DNA of 64,000 nt from UBA4742 sp963785815 (GTDB taxonomy: Bacteria; Actinomycetota; Acidimicrobiia; Acidimicrobiales; Acidimicrobilacustridaceae). A program made the position numbers and the translations under genes. Location: positions 124,001 through 188,000 of the forward strand of contig CAWAWN010000001.1 of the NCBI GenBank assembly GCA_963785815.1, written 5' to 3'. Of the stretch, positions 17,141 to 25,568 are shown piece after piece. Position 1 is the stretch's first letter. Each line of letters starts with the position of its first letter. The notes under the pieces were generated by a model. That model was given only the letters and a program-made list of their open reading frames with translations. It was not told the DNA's origin and searched no databases.

Positions 17141-17920
17141 TCAACGACCGACGAGGCGCGCGTGGGTCAGGAAGCCGGTGTGGGCCACCATCCGGTGATC
17201 GGGGCGCACCGCCGGCCCCTCGATGTGCCAACTGCGCTGGAGGACCTCGAGGGTCTCGGCCATGGCGAAGGGCGCGTCGGCCAGCGCCTCGCGCAGCTGG
17301 CTGGCCTGGGTGATGCTGGGCGTGTAGGCCACGAGCAGGCCCCCGGGGGCCAGGGCCTCGAGGCTGTGGGGCACGACCCGCCAGGGCTCGGGCAGGTCCA
17401 GCACGATGCGGTCGAAGGGCTCGCCTTCGGGGTCGATGCCGTCGTAGCAGTCGCGGATGTGCACCTGGTAGCGATCCAGCACCTCTTCGCCCAGGAAGGA
17501 GGCGACGTTGGTGCGGGCCCGGTTGGCGAAGTCCTCGCGCAGCTCGTAGCCGGTGATGGCGGCGCCGGCCCGCAGCATGGTCATGGACAGCGCTCCCGAC
17601 CCGATGCCCGACTCGAGCACCCGCACCCCCGGGGTGATGTCGGCCAGCAGCAGGATGGGACCGAGGTCCTTGGGATAGATGACCTGCGCGCCGCGCGGCA
17701 TCTTCAGGATGAAGTCGGACAGGGTCGGGCGCAGCACGCGGTAGCCCTGCCCGCGGGTGGAGCGCACCGTCACGCCCTCGGGCTGGCCGACGATGTCGGC
17801 GTGGGCCACGAAGCCGGCATGGGAGTGGAACTCGCCGCCCTCGGCGAGCACCACCAGGTAGCGCCGGTGCTTGCTGTCGATCAGCAGGACCCGCTCGCCC
17901 AGCCCCAGCGGCGCGCTCAC
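17141..17920 (-). CDS. trmI: tRNA (adenine-58-N1)-methyltransferase
   Basis: Makes m1A at position 58 of the tRNA T-loop using S-adenosylmethionine. The 259-residue protein has an N-terminal beta domain and a Rossmann methyltransferase domain with VLESGIGSGALSM (motif I), GYELREDFA, and DRIVLDLPEPW. RGAQVIYPKDLGPIL is the typical TrmI linker. GTG 17920 overlaps the ttuA stop by GTGA. Pairing with a T-loop thiolation enzyme suggests joint T-loop modification. Mycobacteria also carry trmI near the proteasome locus. Confidence 0.93.
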   Translation of the reverse strand: MSAPLGLGERVLLIDSKHRRYLVVLAEGGEFHSHAGFVAHADIVGQPEGVTVRSTRGQGYRVLRPTLSDFILKMPRGAQVIYPKDLGPILLLADITPGVRVLESGIGSGALSMTMLRAGAAITGYELREDFANRARTNVASFLGEEVLDRYQVHIRDCYDGIDPEGEPFDRIVLDLPEPWRVVPHSLEALAPGGLLVAYTPSITQASQLREALADAPFAMAETLEVLQRSWHIEGPAVRPDHRMVAHTGFLTHARLVGR

Positions 17921-18873
17921 CCGGCGCTCGCGGCGCGGGTGGCCCGCAGCTCGACGGGCACCGGCGGCAGCTGGCCCCCGGCGCGCTCGACCAGGCGGCA
18001 GAAGGCGCAGCGATCGGCGGTGGTGGGCGCCCCGCATCCGGGGCACGGGTGCAGCTCGTCCTGCTGGAGGGCGGCGTCGGTGCGGAAGCGGGCCGAGGCC
18101 CGGCTCAGGAAGCCGAAGTAGAAGTCGTGCTTCGAGCCGGGCGACGTCACCTCGATGGCGTTGAGCGCCTCCTTGTAGCCCAGGTGCTTGTTGCCCACGG
18201 CCATCGGGCACTCCTCGACGATGTAGTCGATGCCGCGCACCACGCAGTAGGCGGCCATCTCCCGCTCGCCCAGCCGCACCAGCGGCTTGACCTTGCGCGG
18301 GAAGCCGTTGGCCGCCGGCAGCACCGGGAGCTGGCGGCCCAGGTAGTCGGTCTGCCAGCGCAGCACGTTGCCGAACAGCACGGCGGCCTCGTCGTCGAGG
18401 TTGTGGCCCGTGGCCACCACGTCGTAGTCGCCGTCGAGGGCGGCCCGGTCGAAGAGGTGGCGCTTGGACAGCCCGCAGGCCGAGCACGGCACCCGCTTGG
18501 CCGCCCGTGACCCCTCGGGGATGTCGTAGCCGTAGTCGCCAGGCAGGTCGATCTCGACCAGGCGCGCCCCGCGTGTGGCGGCGAAGGCCCGGGCGTAGCC
18601 GCCGGAGGCGTCGCTGTAGTCGCCGAGGCCCAGCCCCAGGTACAGGCCGTCCACGCGGTGGCCCAGCTCCAGGAGCAGGTCCCACAGGGCCAGCGAATCC
18701 TTCCCGCCGGAGACGGCCACCAGCACCCGCTCCCCCGGCTCGATCATGTCGAACTCGTCGATGGCCTTGGCCACCTGGTCGCGGCACAGCTTGAGGAAGT
18801 GCTCGGCGCAGAAGTTGGCGTTGTGCCGACGGATGTCGATGATGGCCGGCTCGCGGCACACCCGGCACTTCAC
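17917..18873 (-). CDS. ttuA: TtuA-like tRNA 2-thiolation enzyme (PP-loop, Fe-S type)
   Basis: A 318-residue ATP-dependent sulfurtransferase. The N-terminal zinc site is C3, C6, C22, H25. The PP-loop is S55-GGKDS60, where ATP activates the base. C130, C133 and C222 are spaced like the three Cys of the catalytic [4Fe-4S] cluster in TtuA. C277, C280, C289 and C292 form a C-terminal zinc site. The substrate is probably U54 of tRNA, inferred from the family and from the neighbouring TtuB-like and TrmI genes. A TtcA/Ncs6 substrate (position 32 or 34) cannot be excluded. The GTG overlaps the preceding stop by GTGA. Confidence 0.88.
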   Translation of the reverse strand: MKCRVCREPAIIDIRRHNANFCAEHFLKLCRDQVAKAIDEFDMIEPGERVLVAVSGGKDSLALWDLLLELGHRVDGLYLGLGLGDYSDASGGYARAFAATRGARLVEIDLPGDYGYDIPEGSRAAKRVPCSACGLSKRHLFDRAALDGDYDVVATGHNLDDEAAVLFGNVLRWQTDYLGRQLPVLPAANGFPRKVKPLVRLGEREMAAYCVVRGIDYIVEECPMAVGNKHLGYKEALNAIEVTSPGSKHDFYFGFLSRASARFRTDAALQQDELHPCPGCGAPTTADRCAFCRLVERAGGQLPPVPVELRATRAASAG

Positions 18874-19091
18874 GGCGCCGGCACCCAGGCAGGTTCTGAG
18901 CCACCGGAGATGACCGGGCGGATCTCGACGTCGTCGTCGGCCCCCAGCCAGCCGTCGCCGGCCACGATGGTGCCCTCCCGGATGACCAGCACGGACTCGC
19001 GGTTGATGTCGAGGCGGGCCAGCAGGGTGGAGACCTGCATGGCGCCGTCGACCTCCAGCTCGCGCCGCGGGTTGCGCAGCAGGACCTTCAT
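18870..19091 (-). CDS. ThiS/MoaD/TtuB-like sulfur-carrier protein with C-terminal tail
   Basis: A 73-residue beta-grasp protein. MKVLLRNPRRELEVDG and TLLARLDINRESVLVIREG fit ThiS-type carriers, and EIRPVISGG gives the Gly-Gly at 63-64. Such carriers normally end at Gly-Gly, where sulfur is loaded as a thiocarboxylate. Here nine residues (SEPAWVPAP) follow, so a protease must expose the Gly-Gly or the protein acts differently. The stop overlaps the ttuA start by GTGA and the start overlaps the previous gene by ATGA, supporting a TtuA-TtuB pair. Confidence 0.82.
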   Translation of the reverse strand: MKVLLRNPRRELEVDGAMQVSTLLARLDINRESVLVIREGTIVAGDGWLGADDDVEIRPVISGGSEPAWVPAP

Positions 19092-19342
19092 GCCGAGGCC
19101 GGAGCCCGCTTCGCCGACCGCGCCTGCTTGCGGCGCTGCCGCCGCGAGGGCAGCGGGGGCTGGTGGGTGATGACCACGCTCTGGCCCGCCCCCAGGCGAT
19201 CGCGGTAGATCACCGCCGTCTCGGGTCGGGTGAGCCACTGGAAGAAGCGGATGGTCCACACCACCGCCCCGACGGCCAGCCACACCTGGCTACCGCCCAG
19301 GAAGCCCCGGCTCAGGGCCTTGGCCCGCAGGTAGGCCAGCAT
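19088..19342 (-). CDS. Small hypothetical membrane-associated protein
   Basis: An 84-residue protein. The middle segment VWLAVGAVVWTIRFFQWL could be one membrane helix, and the C-terminus is strongly basic (SRRQRRKQARSAKRA). No known family was recognised. It overlaps the preceding gene by TGATG and the TtuB-like gene by ATGA, so it is part of the same translationally coupled chain. Confidence 0.68.
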   Translation of the reverse strand: MLAYLRAKALSRGFLGGSQVWLAVGAVVWTIRFFQWLTRPETAVIYRDRLGAGQSVVITHQPPLPSRRQRRKQARSAKRAPASA

Positions 19343-19572
19343 CAGATGCGCCGGACCTCGACGATGGTGCGGTTGCGCCGCCCCCGCCGTCGGCCCAGGA
19401 CGAAGGCGACGCCCACGATGGCCACCCCGATGACGATGGCCGCGGTCAACCCGTAGCTGCGGGCCTCCTCGCCGATGACCTCGACCTCGCCCTGCAGCTC
19501 GCGGAACTTGGCCTCGATGTCGGCGCGGCTGATGGGCTCGGCCCGGCCGGCGGCCTCCTCCTCGACGGCCAT
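19342..19572 (-). CDS. Small hypothetical membrane protein
   Basis: A 76-residue protein with an acidic helical start (MAVEEEAAGRAEPISRADIE), a coiled-coil-like ELQGEVEVIGEEA segment, then one transmembrane helix (LTAAIVIGVAIVGVAFVLG) and a basic RRRGRRNR end. The topology is amino-end outside or cytoplasmic depending on orientation, with the positive tail favouring the cytoplasm. It is linked to its neighbours by TGATG overlaps on both sides. Function unknown. Confidence 0.68.
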   Translation of the reverse strand: MAVEEEAAGRAEPISRADIEAKFRELQGEVEVIGEEARSYGLTAAIVIGVAIVGVAFVLGRRRGRRNRTIVEVRRI

Positions 19573-19904
19573 CAGGTGGCGCCCTGGTGCTCGCGGGCGC
19601 CGTGGGTGATGCGCCAGCCCGCGAGCCCGATCACGGCAGCCACCCCGATCGCCACGATCAGGTAGGGCACCCACGACCAGTTGCCCTGGAAGGTCGAGCC
19701 GGTCTCGGTCTGCAGGGCGCGCAGGGCGCTGAGGGCCACGAAGAACACGCCGGTGGCGAGCAGCACGGCCCCCAGCGCACCCCAGGCCAGATAGGAGCCC
19801 AGCGCCTTGAGGGGATCGACGGTCTCCTGCTGTGCGTAGGCCTTGAGCAGGTCGAGCAGCTCCTGGAGGATGTCGGTGACGCTCTTGGGCGCCTGCTTGG
19901 CCAC
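19572..19904 (-). CDS. Phage-holin-superfamily-like membrane protein
   Basis: A 110-residue protein with an amphipathic N-terminus (VAKQAPKSVTDILQELLDL) and two transmembrane helices, GALGAVLLATGVFFVAL and LIVAIGVAAVIGLAGW. This matches the actinobacterial holin-superfamily III/Act_holin-E layout, although no phage genes are nearby. GTG 19904 is chosen over upstream starts because GAGGAG lies four bases before it. It leads the coupled chain that ends at trmI. Confidence 0.7.
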   Translation of the reverse strand: MAKQAPKSVTDILQELLDLLKAYAQQETVDPLKALGSYLAWGALGAVLLATGVFFVALSALRALQTETGSTFQGNWSWVPYLIVAIGVAAVIGLAGWRITHGAREHQGAT

Positions 19905-19973
19905 GGGGCTCCTCGGATCGGCCGTTGGACAGGTGCGGAAGGTGTATCCCGGCTGCCGTCGGCGTGCAAGCAC

Positions 19974-20627
19974 TCAGCCCGGATCGCCGCCGTCCAGCTC
20001 CACCCGCCGCTGCAGGTCCTCGTCGATGTCCCCGAGCAGGACGGCCAGGGCCTCGAGTCGATCGACGGTGGAAGCGGTGGCCAGCAGCCGATGCTGGTCG
20101 GCCGGCCCCAACGGCGCCACCGCCGCCATCTGGAAGCTGGCCAGCTCGACGTCGTCGGCCAGCTCGATGGTGGCGTCGGGCACCCGGTCGCCCAGCTCGG
20201 CGGCCACGGCCAGCACCCGTCGCAGCTGGGCCACCACCGGGGCCAGCTCCCCGGGTGAGGCCGGCCCCTCGTCGGGCCACTCCGCCACGTCGGCCCGGGG
20301 ATAGGGATCGTCCGCGAGCCATCCCTGCACCCGGATGCGACCAACCCCGACGGTGCCCAGCGCCCACCGACCGCCGTCCATCTCCACCGCCTCGAGGATC
20401 TGGGCGACGGTCCCCACGCCGCTGCGCTGGTCGCCCCCGCCCACCTCGCTCCCCCGCTCGATGAGCACCACGCCGAACTGGCGGTCGTCGGCCAGGCAGT
20501 CGTGGACCAGAGCGCGGTACCGGGGTTCGAACACGTGCAGGGGCAGGTACAGGCTGGGGAACAGCACCGTCCCCAGGGGGAACATGGGCAGCCACGCTGC
20601 CCGCGACGAAGGTGACAGCTCCGACAC
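19974..20627 (-). CDS. LON N-terminal substrate-binding domain protein
   Basis: A 217-residue stand-alone LON domain. The family pattern is clear in LPMFPLGTVLFPSLYLPLHV and FEPRYRALVHDCL near the N-terminus, and EIADDVELASFQ-like sequence follows. There is no ATPase or protease domain. Such short proteins are common in actinobacteria and their role is not well defined. The start GTG 20627 lies five bases before the dacB stop region on the same strand. Confidence 0.85.
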   Translation of the reverse strand: MSELSPSSRAAWLPMFPLGTVLFPSLYLPLHVFEPRYRALVHDCLADDRQFGVVLIERGSEVGGGDQRSGVGTVAQILEAVEMDGGRWALGTVGVGRIRVQGWLADDPYPRADVAEWPDEGPASPGELAPVVAQLRRVLAVAAELGDRVPDATIELADDVELASFQMAAVAPLGPADQHRLLATASTVDRLEALAVLLGDIDEDLQRRVELDGGDPG

Positions 20628-20632
20628 GGCGG

Positions 20633-22027
20633 CTAGGAGCCGGCGGCTTGGGGGGCCAGGGCGGCGAGCGAAGTGGAGGCGCCGTACTGGGTCAGGGCCA
20701 GGGCCACCTGGTCGAGCAGGGCGGGGCCGGTCGGTGCGTTGCCGTTGATCAGGCAGGCGAAGGTGAGGACCTGCCCCGAGACCGAGTGGACGTAGCCGGC
20801 CAGGGCGTTGACCGTGTTCAGCGTGCCGGTCTTGGCCTCGACCCGCCCGGCCGCCGGGGTGTTGTTGAGCCGGAAGCGAAGGGTGCCGGTCTGACCCGCC
20901 ACCGGCAGGCTCTTGGCCAGCACCGAGTCGGGACCGGCCCGATCCAAGGTGGCCGTGAGCAGGTTGCAGGTCACCCGGTTGCCCAGGTCCAGCCCCGAGC
21001 CGTCGACGGTGACCGAGCCGGCGGTGGGCAGGCCCAACTGGGCCAGGGTGTCGTGGACCACCCGGACGCCGGCCGCGGTCGAGCCCTGGTGGGCCACGGT
21101 GGCGCCCAGGTACTTGGCCAGCACCTCGGCGGTGGTGTCGTCGCTGCGCCGCAGCATCTCCAGCAGGCTCTGGGAGAGCGGCAGCGAGTCGAGGGTGGCC
21201 ACCGGGCGGGCGTCGGCCGGGGCGGTGGCCGCCGCGCCCCCGCCCGTCACGGTGACGCCCTGTTGGCGCAGCAGCGTGATGAGGGTGGCCGCGGCCAGCA
21301 GGGGCGGGTTGCCGGCGGCCCGGTTGGCCGAGGGGGCCTCGGGGTCGTCGGTCAGGCCCGTGAAGCCGCCGTTGACCATGAGGGCGCTGAGCGGGCCGAC
21401 CTCCCCGGCGGTGATGTAGCGGGCCGGCCAGCTCGCCACGTAGCGCTGGGTGTCGAACATCGACTCGTCGCCCACCACGTTGCCGTGGACAGTCGTGATG
21501 CCCGCCGCCTTGATGGCCGCGGCCAGCTTGGCGAAGTCGTCGTAGGGCTCGTTCGGGTCCTCCTGGGAGGGCTGGTCGCCGGTGGTCTGGAGCAGCGGGT
21601 CGCCGCCCCCAACCACGTACAGGTCGCCGTCGATGACCCCGTTGCTCACCGTGCCGGCGGTGACGGCCCGGGTCTTGAAGGTGAGGTCGGGGCTGTCGTG
21701 GGCCAGAGCGGCGGTGGCCGTGAGGAGCTTCTCGGTCGACGCCGGCACCAGCGGCAGGGTGCCCTTCACGTCGTCGATGGTGCGCCCGTCGGCGTGGACC
21801 ACCAGGCAGGTGGTGGGTGGGGCCTGCGCCACGATGGGCGCCAGCGCGGCCAGCACCTGGGTGTCGGCCGCCTGGGCGGCCAGCAGGGTGGGCAGCCGGC
21901 GGGCCGACAGCACCGGAGTGGCCAGGCGGGCGGGACGCGCCGGGTTCCCGGCCTTCGCCGCCGCGCCGGGCGCCGCCAGCGCGACCAGGGCGAGGACCGC
22001 CACCGCGGCCAGGGTCCGTCGAGCCAT
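20633..22027 (-). CDS. dacB: D-alanyl-D-alanine carboxypeptidase/endopeptidase (PBP4 family)
   Basis: A 464-residue secreted peptidase S13 that trims peptidoglycan peptides. An N-terminal signal peptide (ARRTLAAVAVLALVALAAPG) precedes the catalytic SxxK motif S97-TEK100. The second motif reads SDD in RRSDDTTAEVLAKYLG, a variant of the usual SxN, and the third is KTG in VEAKTGTLNTV. The ATG 22027 follows TACGCT by seven bases. The gene stands next to the LON-domain gene. Confidence 0.93.
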   Translation of the reverse strand: MARRTLAAVAVLALVALAAPGAAAKAGNPARPARLATPVLSARRLPTLLAAQAADTQVLAALAPIVAQAPPTTCLVVHADGRTIDDVKGTLPLVPASTEKLLTATAALAHDSPDLTFKTRAVTAGTVSNGVIDGDLYVVGGGDPLLQTTGDQPSQEDPNEPYDDFAKLAAAIKAAGITTVHGNVVGDESMFDTQRYVASWPARYITAGEVGPLSALMVNGGFTGLTDDPEAPSANRAAGNPPLLAAATLITLLRQQGVTVTGGGAAATAPADARPVATLDSLPLSQSLLEMLRRSDDTTAEVLAKYLGATVAHQGSTAAGVRVVHDTLAQLGLPTAGSVTVDGSGLDLGNRVTCNLLTATLDRAGPDSVLAKSLPVAGQTGTLRFRLNNTPAAGRVEAKTGTLNTVNALAGYVHSVSGQVLTFACLINGNAPTGPALLDQVALALTQYGASTSLAALAPQAAGS

Positions 22028-22034
22028 CTGGTCG

Positions 22035-22040
22035 AGCGTA
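22035..22040 (-). promoter_or_regulatory. Leaderless -10 element of dacB
   Basis: TACGCT, seven bases (CGACCAG), ATG 22027. Confidence 0.55.
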
Positions 22041-22074
22041 AGAGATGGGCGGCCGTCGCAGGGCGCGCCCGACC

Positions 22075-23546
22075 TCACCGGCGGTGGTGGCGCCGCCATC
22101 GAGCTCGCTCCCACAGGTGGGCGAGGGCGTCGACGGCCCGGTTGGAGGAGGGATAGCAGAGCTTGCCGGCGTCGACCACGCCTCGCACCGCGGCGTTGTC
22201 GGGGAAGGTCACGGCCAGCTCGGTGGCCACCAGCACGGGCTTGCCCAGCTCGTCGGCCAGGGCGGCGGCGGCGGCGGTGTAGCGGTGGTCCTGGCGGTCG
22301 TGGTAGGCCACGATGCGTTCCAGGCCATGGTCGGGGTAGAACGGGCCGTCACGCTCCAGTCGGGCCTGGTTGGACTGGATGCCCATGCCCAGCAGGATCA
22401 CGCCGTCCACGTCGGGGTGGCGAGCGGTGATCTCCAGCACGGTGGTGATGGTGTCGCGGGTCTCCCCGCCGGCCAGGTCGATCGGGTTGTTGCGACTCCA
22501 GCGCGGGGCAGCTCGGCGTCGAGGGCGGCGATCAGGTCGTCGGGCAGCACCGTCAGCTCGAGGGACGAGCCGGCGATGGCATCGGCGGTCACCACGCCCC
22601 AACCGCCGGCGGTGGTGACCACGGCCACCCGCGGCCCGGCGGGCTCGGGTTGGGTGGCGAAGGTGGCCGCCACCTCGTAGGCCTCCTCGATGGTGGCCGC
22701 CCGGATGACGCCGGCCTGGCGGCACATGCCGTCGAAGACCCGGTCGTCGGTGGCCAGCGAGCCGGTGTGGCTGGCCGCGGCCCGCTGCCCCCCCGAGGTG
22801 GCACCTCCCTTGACCAGGACCACCGGGATGCGGGCGGCCACCTCGCGGATCTCCTCGAAGAAGCGACGGCCATCGGCGATGCCCTCCACGTAGGCCAGGG
22901 CCACGTCGGTGGCCGGGTCGTCGGCGTAGAAGGCCAGGAAGTCGGTGACGCCCACCATGGCCGAGTTGCCGGCCGACACGGCCCGGCTGATGCCTACCCC
23001 GCTGGCGCACGCGTAGTTCATGAACGACGACACGAAGTTGCCGGACTGGCTGGCCACCCCGATGCGCCCGGCCGGCGGGTACGGGGCCACGATCTGGGCG
23101 CACAGCGACGACGGGGTGGACACCACGCCCTGCCCGTTGGGCCCCACCACCAGGATGCCCAGCTCGTCGGCCAGGGCCACCAGCTCTTCCTGGGCCCGGC
23201 GGCCTTCCGCGCCGGCTTCCCCATAGCCGGCCGAGGCCAGGAAGGCGGCGGTGATGCCCTTGGCGGCCGCGGCCCGCAGCAGCCCGGCGTTGGTGGCGGC
23301 GGGGGTGCACACGAAGACCAGGTCGGCCGCCCCGTCGGGGATCTCCTCGAGGGTGGCCACCGTCTCGATGCCGAGCACCGGCTCGGCCTCGCGGTTGGTG
23401 GCGAAGACGCGCCCGCCGTAGCCGTTGGACACGATGTTGTGCAGGGCCACGAAGCCGAACTTGCCCGGGTGGGTGGAGGCGCCCGCCACCACCACGCCCT
23501 CGGGGTCGAACAGGGCCTGGAACTGCTCGGGGCGCGGCGCGCCCAT
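22075..23546 (-). pseudogene. NDP-forming acyl-CoA synthetase alpha subunit, frameshifted
   Basis: CoA-binding and ligase domains of an ADP-forming acetyl/acyl-CoA synthetase. The first part reads MGAPRPEQFQALFDPEGVVV and includes the catalytic-His region ASHTGSLATDDRVFDG. At about 22505 the frame breaks: the N-terminal frame reaches LDAELP, and RWSRNNPIDLAGGETRDT continues in another frame. The break lies at a run of four G (22505-22508), where a fifth would restore one gene. It may be a sequencing error or a real mutation. The start overlaps the ATP-grasp gene upstream by TGATG. Confidence 0.8.
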
Positions 23547-24196
23547 CAGCCTCGCTCCCCCAGCTCCACGAGCGCGTCGACGGCGATGGGGGTGCCGTCC
23601 ACGATGATCAACGGGTTCAGGTCGGCGGAGACCAGGTCGGGCGTGCTCTCGGCCGCCCGGGACAGCCCGAGCAGCACGTCGGCCAACCGTTGGCGATCCA
23701 CGGCCGGCTCGCCCCGGAACGGTCCCAGCAGGGCCTGGGTGGCCAGGTCGTCGATCATCTCGCGGGCGTCGGCCCGATCGATGGGCACCAGCCGGATGCT
23801 GACGTCGGCCACCGCCTCGGCCAGGATCCCACCCACCCCCACCATCACCGTCATCCCGAACTGCGGGTCGTCGGCCAGCCCGGCGATGAGCTCGCGGTTG
23901 CCCTTGACCATGGGCGCCACCAGCAGCCCGACCTCGCCATCGTCGGCGGTGGCTGCGGCCAGCAGGTCCCCCGCCGCGCGGCGCACCGCCTCGGCGTCGC
24001 CCAACCCCAGGCGGACCAGTCCCCGCTCGGTCTTGTGGGCGATGTGGTCGCCGCACAGCTTGACCACCACCGGGTAGGTCACCGCCTCGGCCGCTTCCAC
24101 GGCGGCGTCGACGTCGTCGACCACCCGCTCGGGCAGCACGGGCAGGCCGAAGCCGGCCAGGAGGGCCTTGGAGTCCGCCTCGGACAGGGTCGGCAT
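23546..24196 (-). CDS. NDP-forming acyl-CoA synthetase beta subunit (ATP-grasp)
   Basis: A 216-residue ATP-grasp protein. FGLPVLPERVVDDVDAAVEA, VVVKLCGDHIAHKTERGLV and MVGVGGILAEAVADVS are typical of the nucleotide-binding subunit of ADP-forming acetyl-CoA synthetases. These enzymes interconvert acyl-CoA and free acid with ADP phosphorylation. The gene for the other subunit follows with a TGATG overlap. The start ATG lies eight bases after TAGGGT. Confidence 0.9.
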   Translation of the reverse strand: MPTLSEADSKALLAGFGLPVLPERVVDDVDAAVEAAEAVTYPVVVKLCGDHIAHKTERGLVRLGLGDAEAVRRAAGDLLAAATADDGEVGLLVAPMVKGNRELIAGLADDPQFGMTVMVGVGGILAEAVADVSIRLVPIDRADAREMIDDLATQALLGPFRGEPAVDRQRLADVLLGLSRAAESTPDLVSADLNPLIIVDGTPIAVDALVELGERG

Positions 24197-24204
24197 GGCT
24201 GCGT

Positions 24205-24210
24205 ACCCTA
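24205..24210 (-). promoter_or_regulatory. Leaderless -10 element of the acyl-CoA synthetase genes
   Basis: TAGGGT, eight bases, ATG 24196. It lies in the 38-base gap to the divergent glycosidase gene. Confidence 0.5.
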
Positions 24211-24234
24211 CTCAGCCATGTTCGGGAGACGGCC

Positions 24235-25476
24235 GTGCACGGGCTGATCGAGGGGTTCTACGGCCCGCCCTGGTCGTGGGCCGACCGCTCGGAGGTGCTG
24301 CGCTTCGGCCACGAGCGCGGCCTCGACCTCTACCTGTACGGACCCAAGGACGACCCGCTCCACCGCGAGCGCTGGCGCGAGCCCTACCCCCCCGACCAGC
24401 TCGAGGGGTTCGCCGGACTGGTGGCCGAGCAGACGATGGGGATCGGGTTCGCCATCTCCCCCGGGCTGTCCATCGACGTCGACTCGGACGAGGACCGCGC
24501 CGCGCTGGGGGCCAAGGTCGACCAGGTGCTGGGAGTGGGCGTGGGGGTCGTGGCCCTCCTGCTCGACGACATCCCGGTGCGGCCCGGGCTGGGTCCCGAG
24601 CACGCCCGGTTGACCGCCTGGCTCCACGACCACCTGGACGGACGGGCGCAGCTCATCCTCACCCCCACCGAGTACGCGGGCACCGCGCCGTCGGCCTACC
24701 TCGACGCCCTGGCGGTCGGGGTGCCCGACGACGTCCCCATCGGCTGGACCGGTCGGCGGGTGGTGGCCGACGAGATCACGGTGGCGGAGGCCCGGGCCCG
24801 GGCCGAGTCGCTGGGCGGCCGCCTGCCGTTCGTGTGGGACAACTACCCGGTCAACGACGGGCTGATGGCCGACCGCCTGTTCCTGGGCCCGCTGCGAGGG
24901 CGCGAACCGGGCCTGCTGGCGGTGTGCTCGGGCTATGTGGCCAACCCCATGGTCCAGCCCCGGGCCTCGAAGCTGCCGCTGGCGTCGATGGCCGCCTGGG
25001 CGCGCCGCGAGGACCCGCTGGTGGCCTGGCACGACACCGCTGAGCAGCTGGGTTGGCTGGTGCTGGCCCAGGCCTGCGACGGTGCCCATCCCGCCGCGCT
25101 GGTGGCGGCCGGCGACCTGGACGGGCTCGAGTCGTGGCTGCACGACGCCCGCCACGTGGAGGCGCCCGGGCTGGAGGGCGAAGCCGGGCCGTGGTTGGAG
25201 CAGACCCGGGCCGAGGCCCGGGTGGGTCGGGCCGCGGTGCGCCTGCTGCGCCGGCTCGACGAGGACCCCGAGGCGGCCGTGGGCGAGGACGCCCTGGCCC
25301 TGGCCCTGGGCTGGCAGGCCTTGCGCCGCTCGCCCGTCACCGTCATGGGGCCGCGCTGCTCGGTGCGCCCCATCCTGTTCAACGACGCCCACGGCGAGTG
25401 GCAGTGGGACCCGGCCTCCGTCCAGGTCGACGCCAACGCGATCGATGCACTGGTGCGTCGAGCACTCGGGATCTGA
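24235..25476 (+). CDS. GH84 beta-N-acetylglucosaminidase-like protein
   Basis: A 413-residue glycoside hydrolase family 84 candidate. VHGLIEGFYGPPWSWADR is the GH84 start, and the Asp-Asp pair of substrate-assisted catalysis is visible in ALLLDDIPV. PFVWDNYPVNDGLM follows as a further family motif. There is no signal peptide, so it probably acts inside the cell on amino-sugar conjugates, perhaps recycled wall fragments. The start is GTG 24235 after a GGGAG ribosome site. The C-terminal third is less conserved. Confidence 0.85.
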   Translation: MHGLIEGFYGPPWSWADRSEVLRFGHERGLDLYLYGPKDDPLHRERWREPYPPDQLEGFAGLVAEQTMGIGFAISPGLSIDVDSDEDRAALGAKVDQVLGVGVGVVALLLDDIPVRPGLGPEHARLTAWLHDHLDGRAQLILTPTEYAGTAPSAYLDALAVGVPDDVPIGWTGRRVVADEITVAEARARAESLGGRLPFVWDNYPVNDGLMADRLFLGPLRGREPGLLAVCSGYVANPMVQPRASKLPLASMAAWARREDPLVAWHDTAEQLGWLVLAQACDGAHPAALVAAGDLDGLESWLHDARHVEAPGLEGEAGPWLEQTRAEARVGRAAVRLLRRLDEDPEAAVGEDALALALGWQALRRSPVTVMGPRCSVRPILFNDAHGEWQWDPASVQVDANAIDALVRRALGI

Positions 25477-25498
25477 AGGCGAAGGCCGCCAGGCAGGA

Positions 25499-25562
25499 GC
25501 GGCTGGACCCACGACACCCGGATGCCGAAGGCGCCCGCCGGGAGGCTTGCCACCAGAGGGCC
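25499..25562. repeat. Dispersed intergenic repeat, copy A
   Basis: About 64 bases that match a second copy at 58677-58741. The best-matched 50 bases (25513-25562) agree at about 46 of 51 aligned positions. Both copies sit between convergent genes, just after the end of the minus-strand gene. The rest of the gap 25477-25568 shows nothing else. Confidence 0.75.
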
Positions 25563-25568
25563 GGGAGA

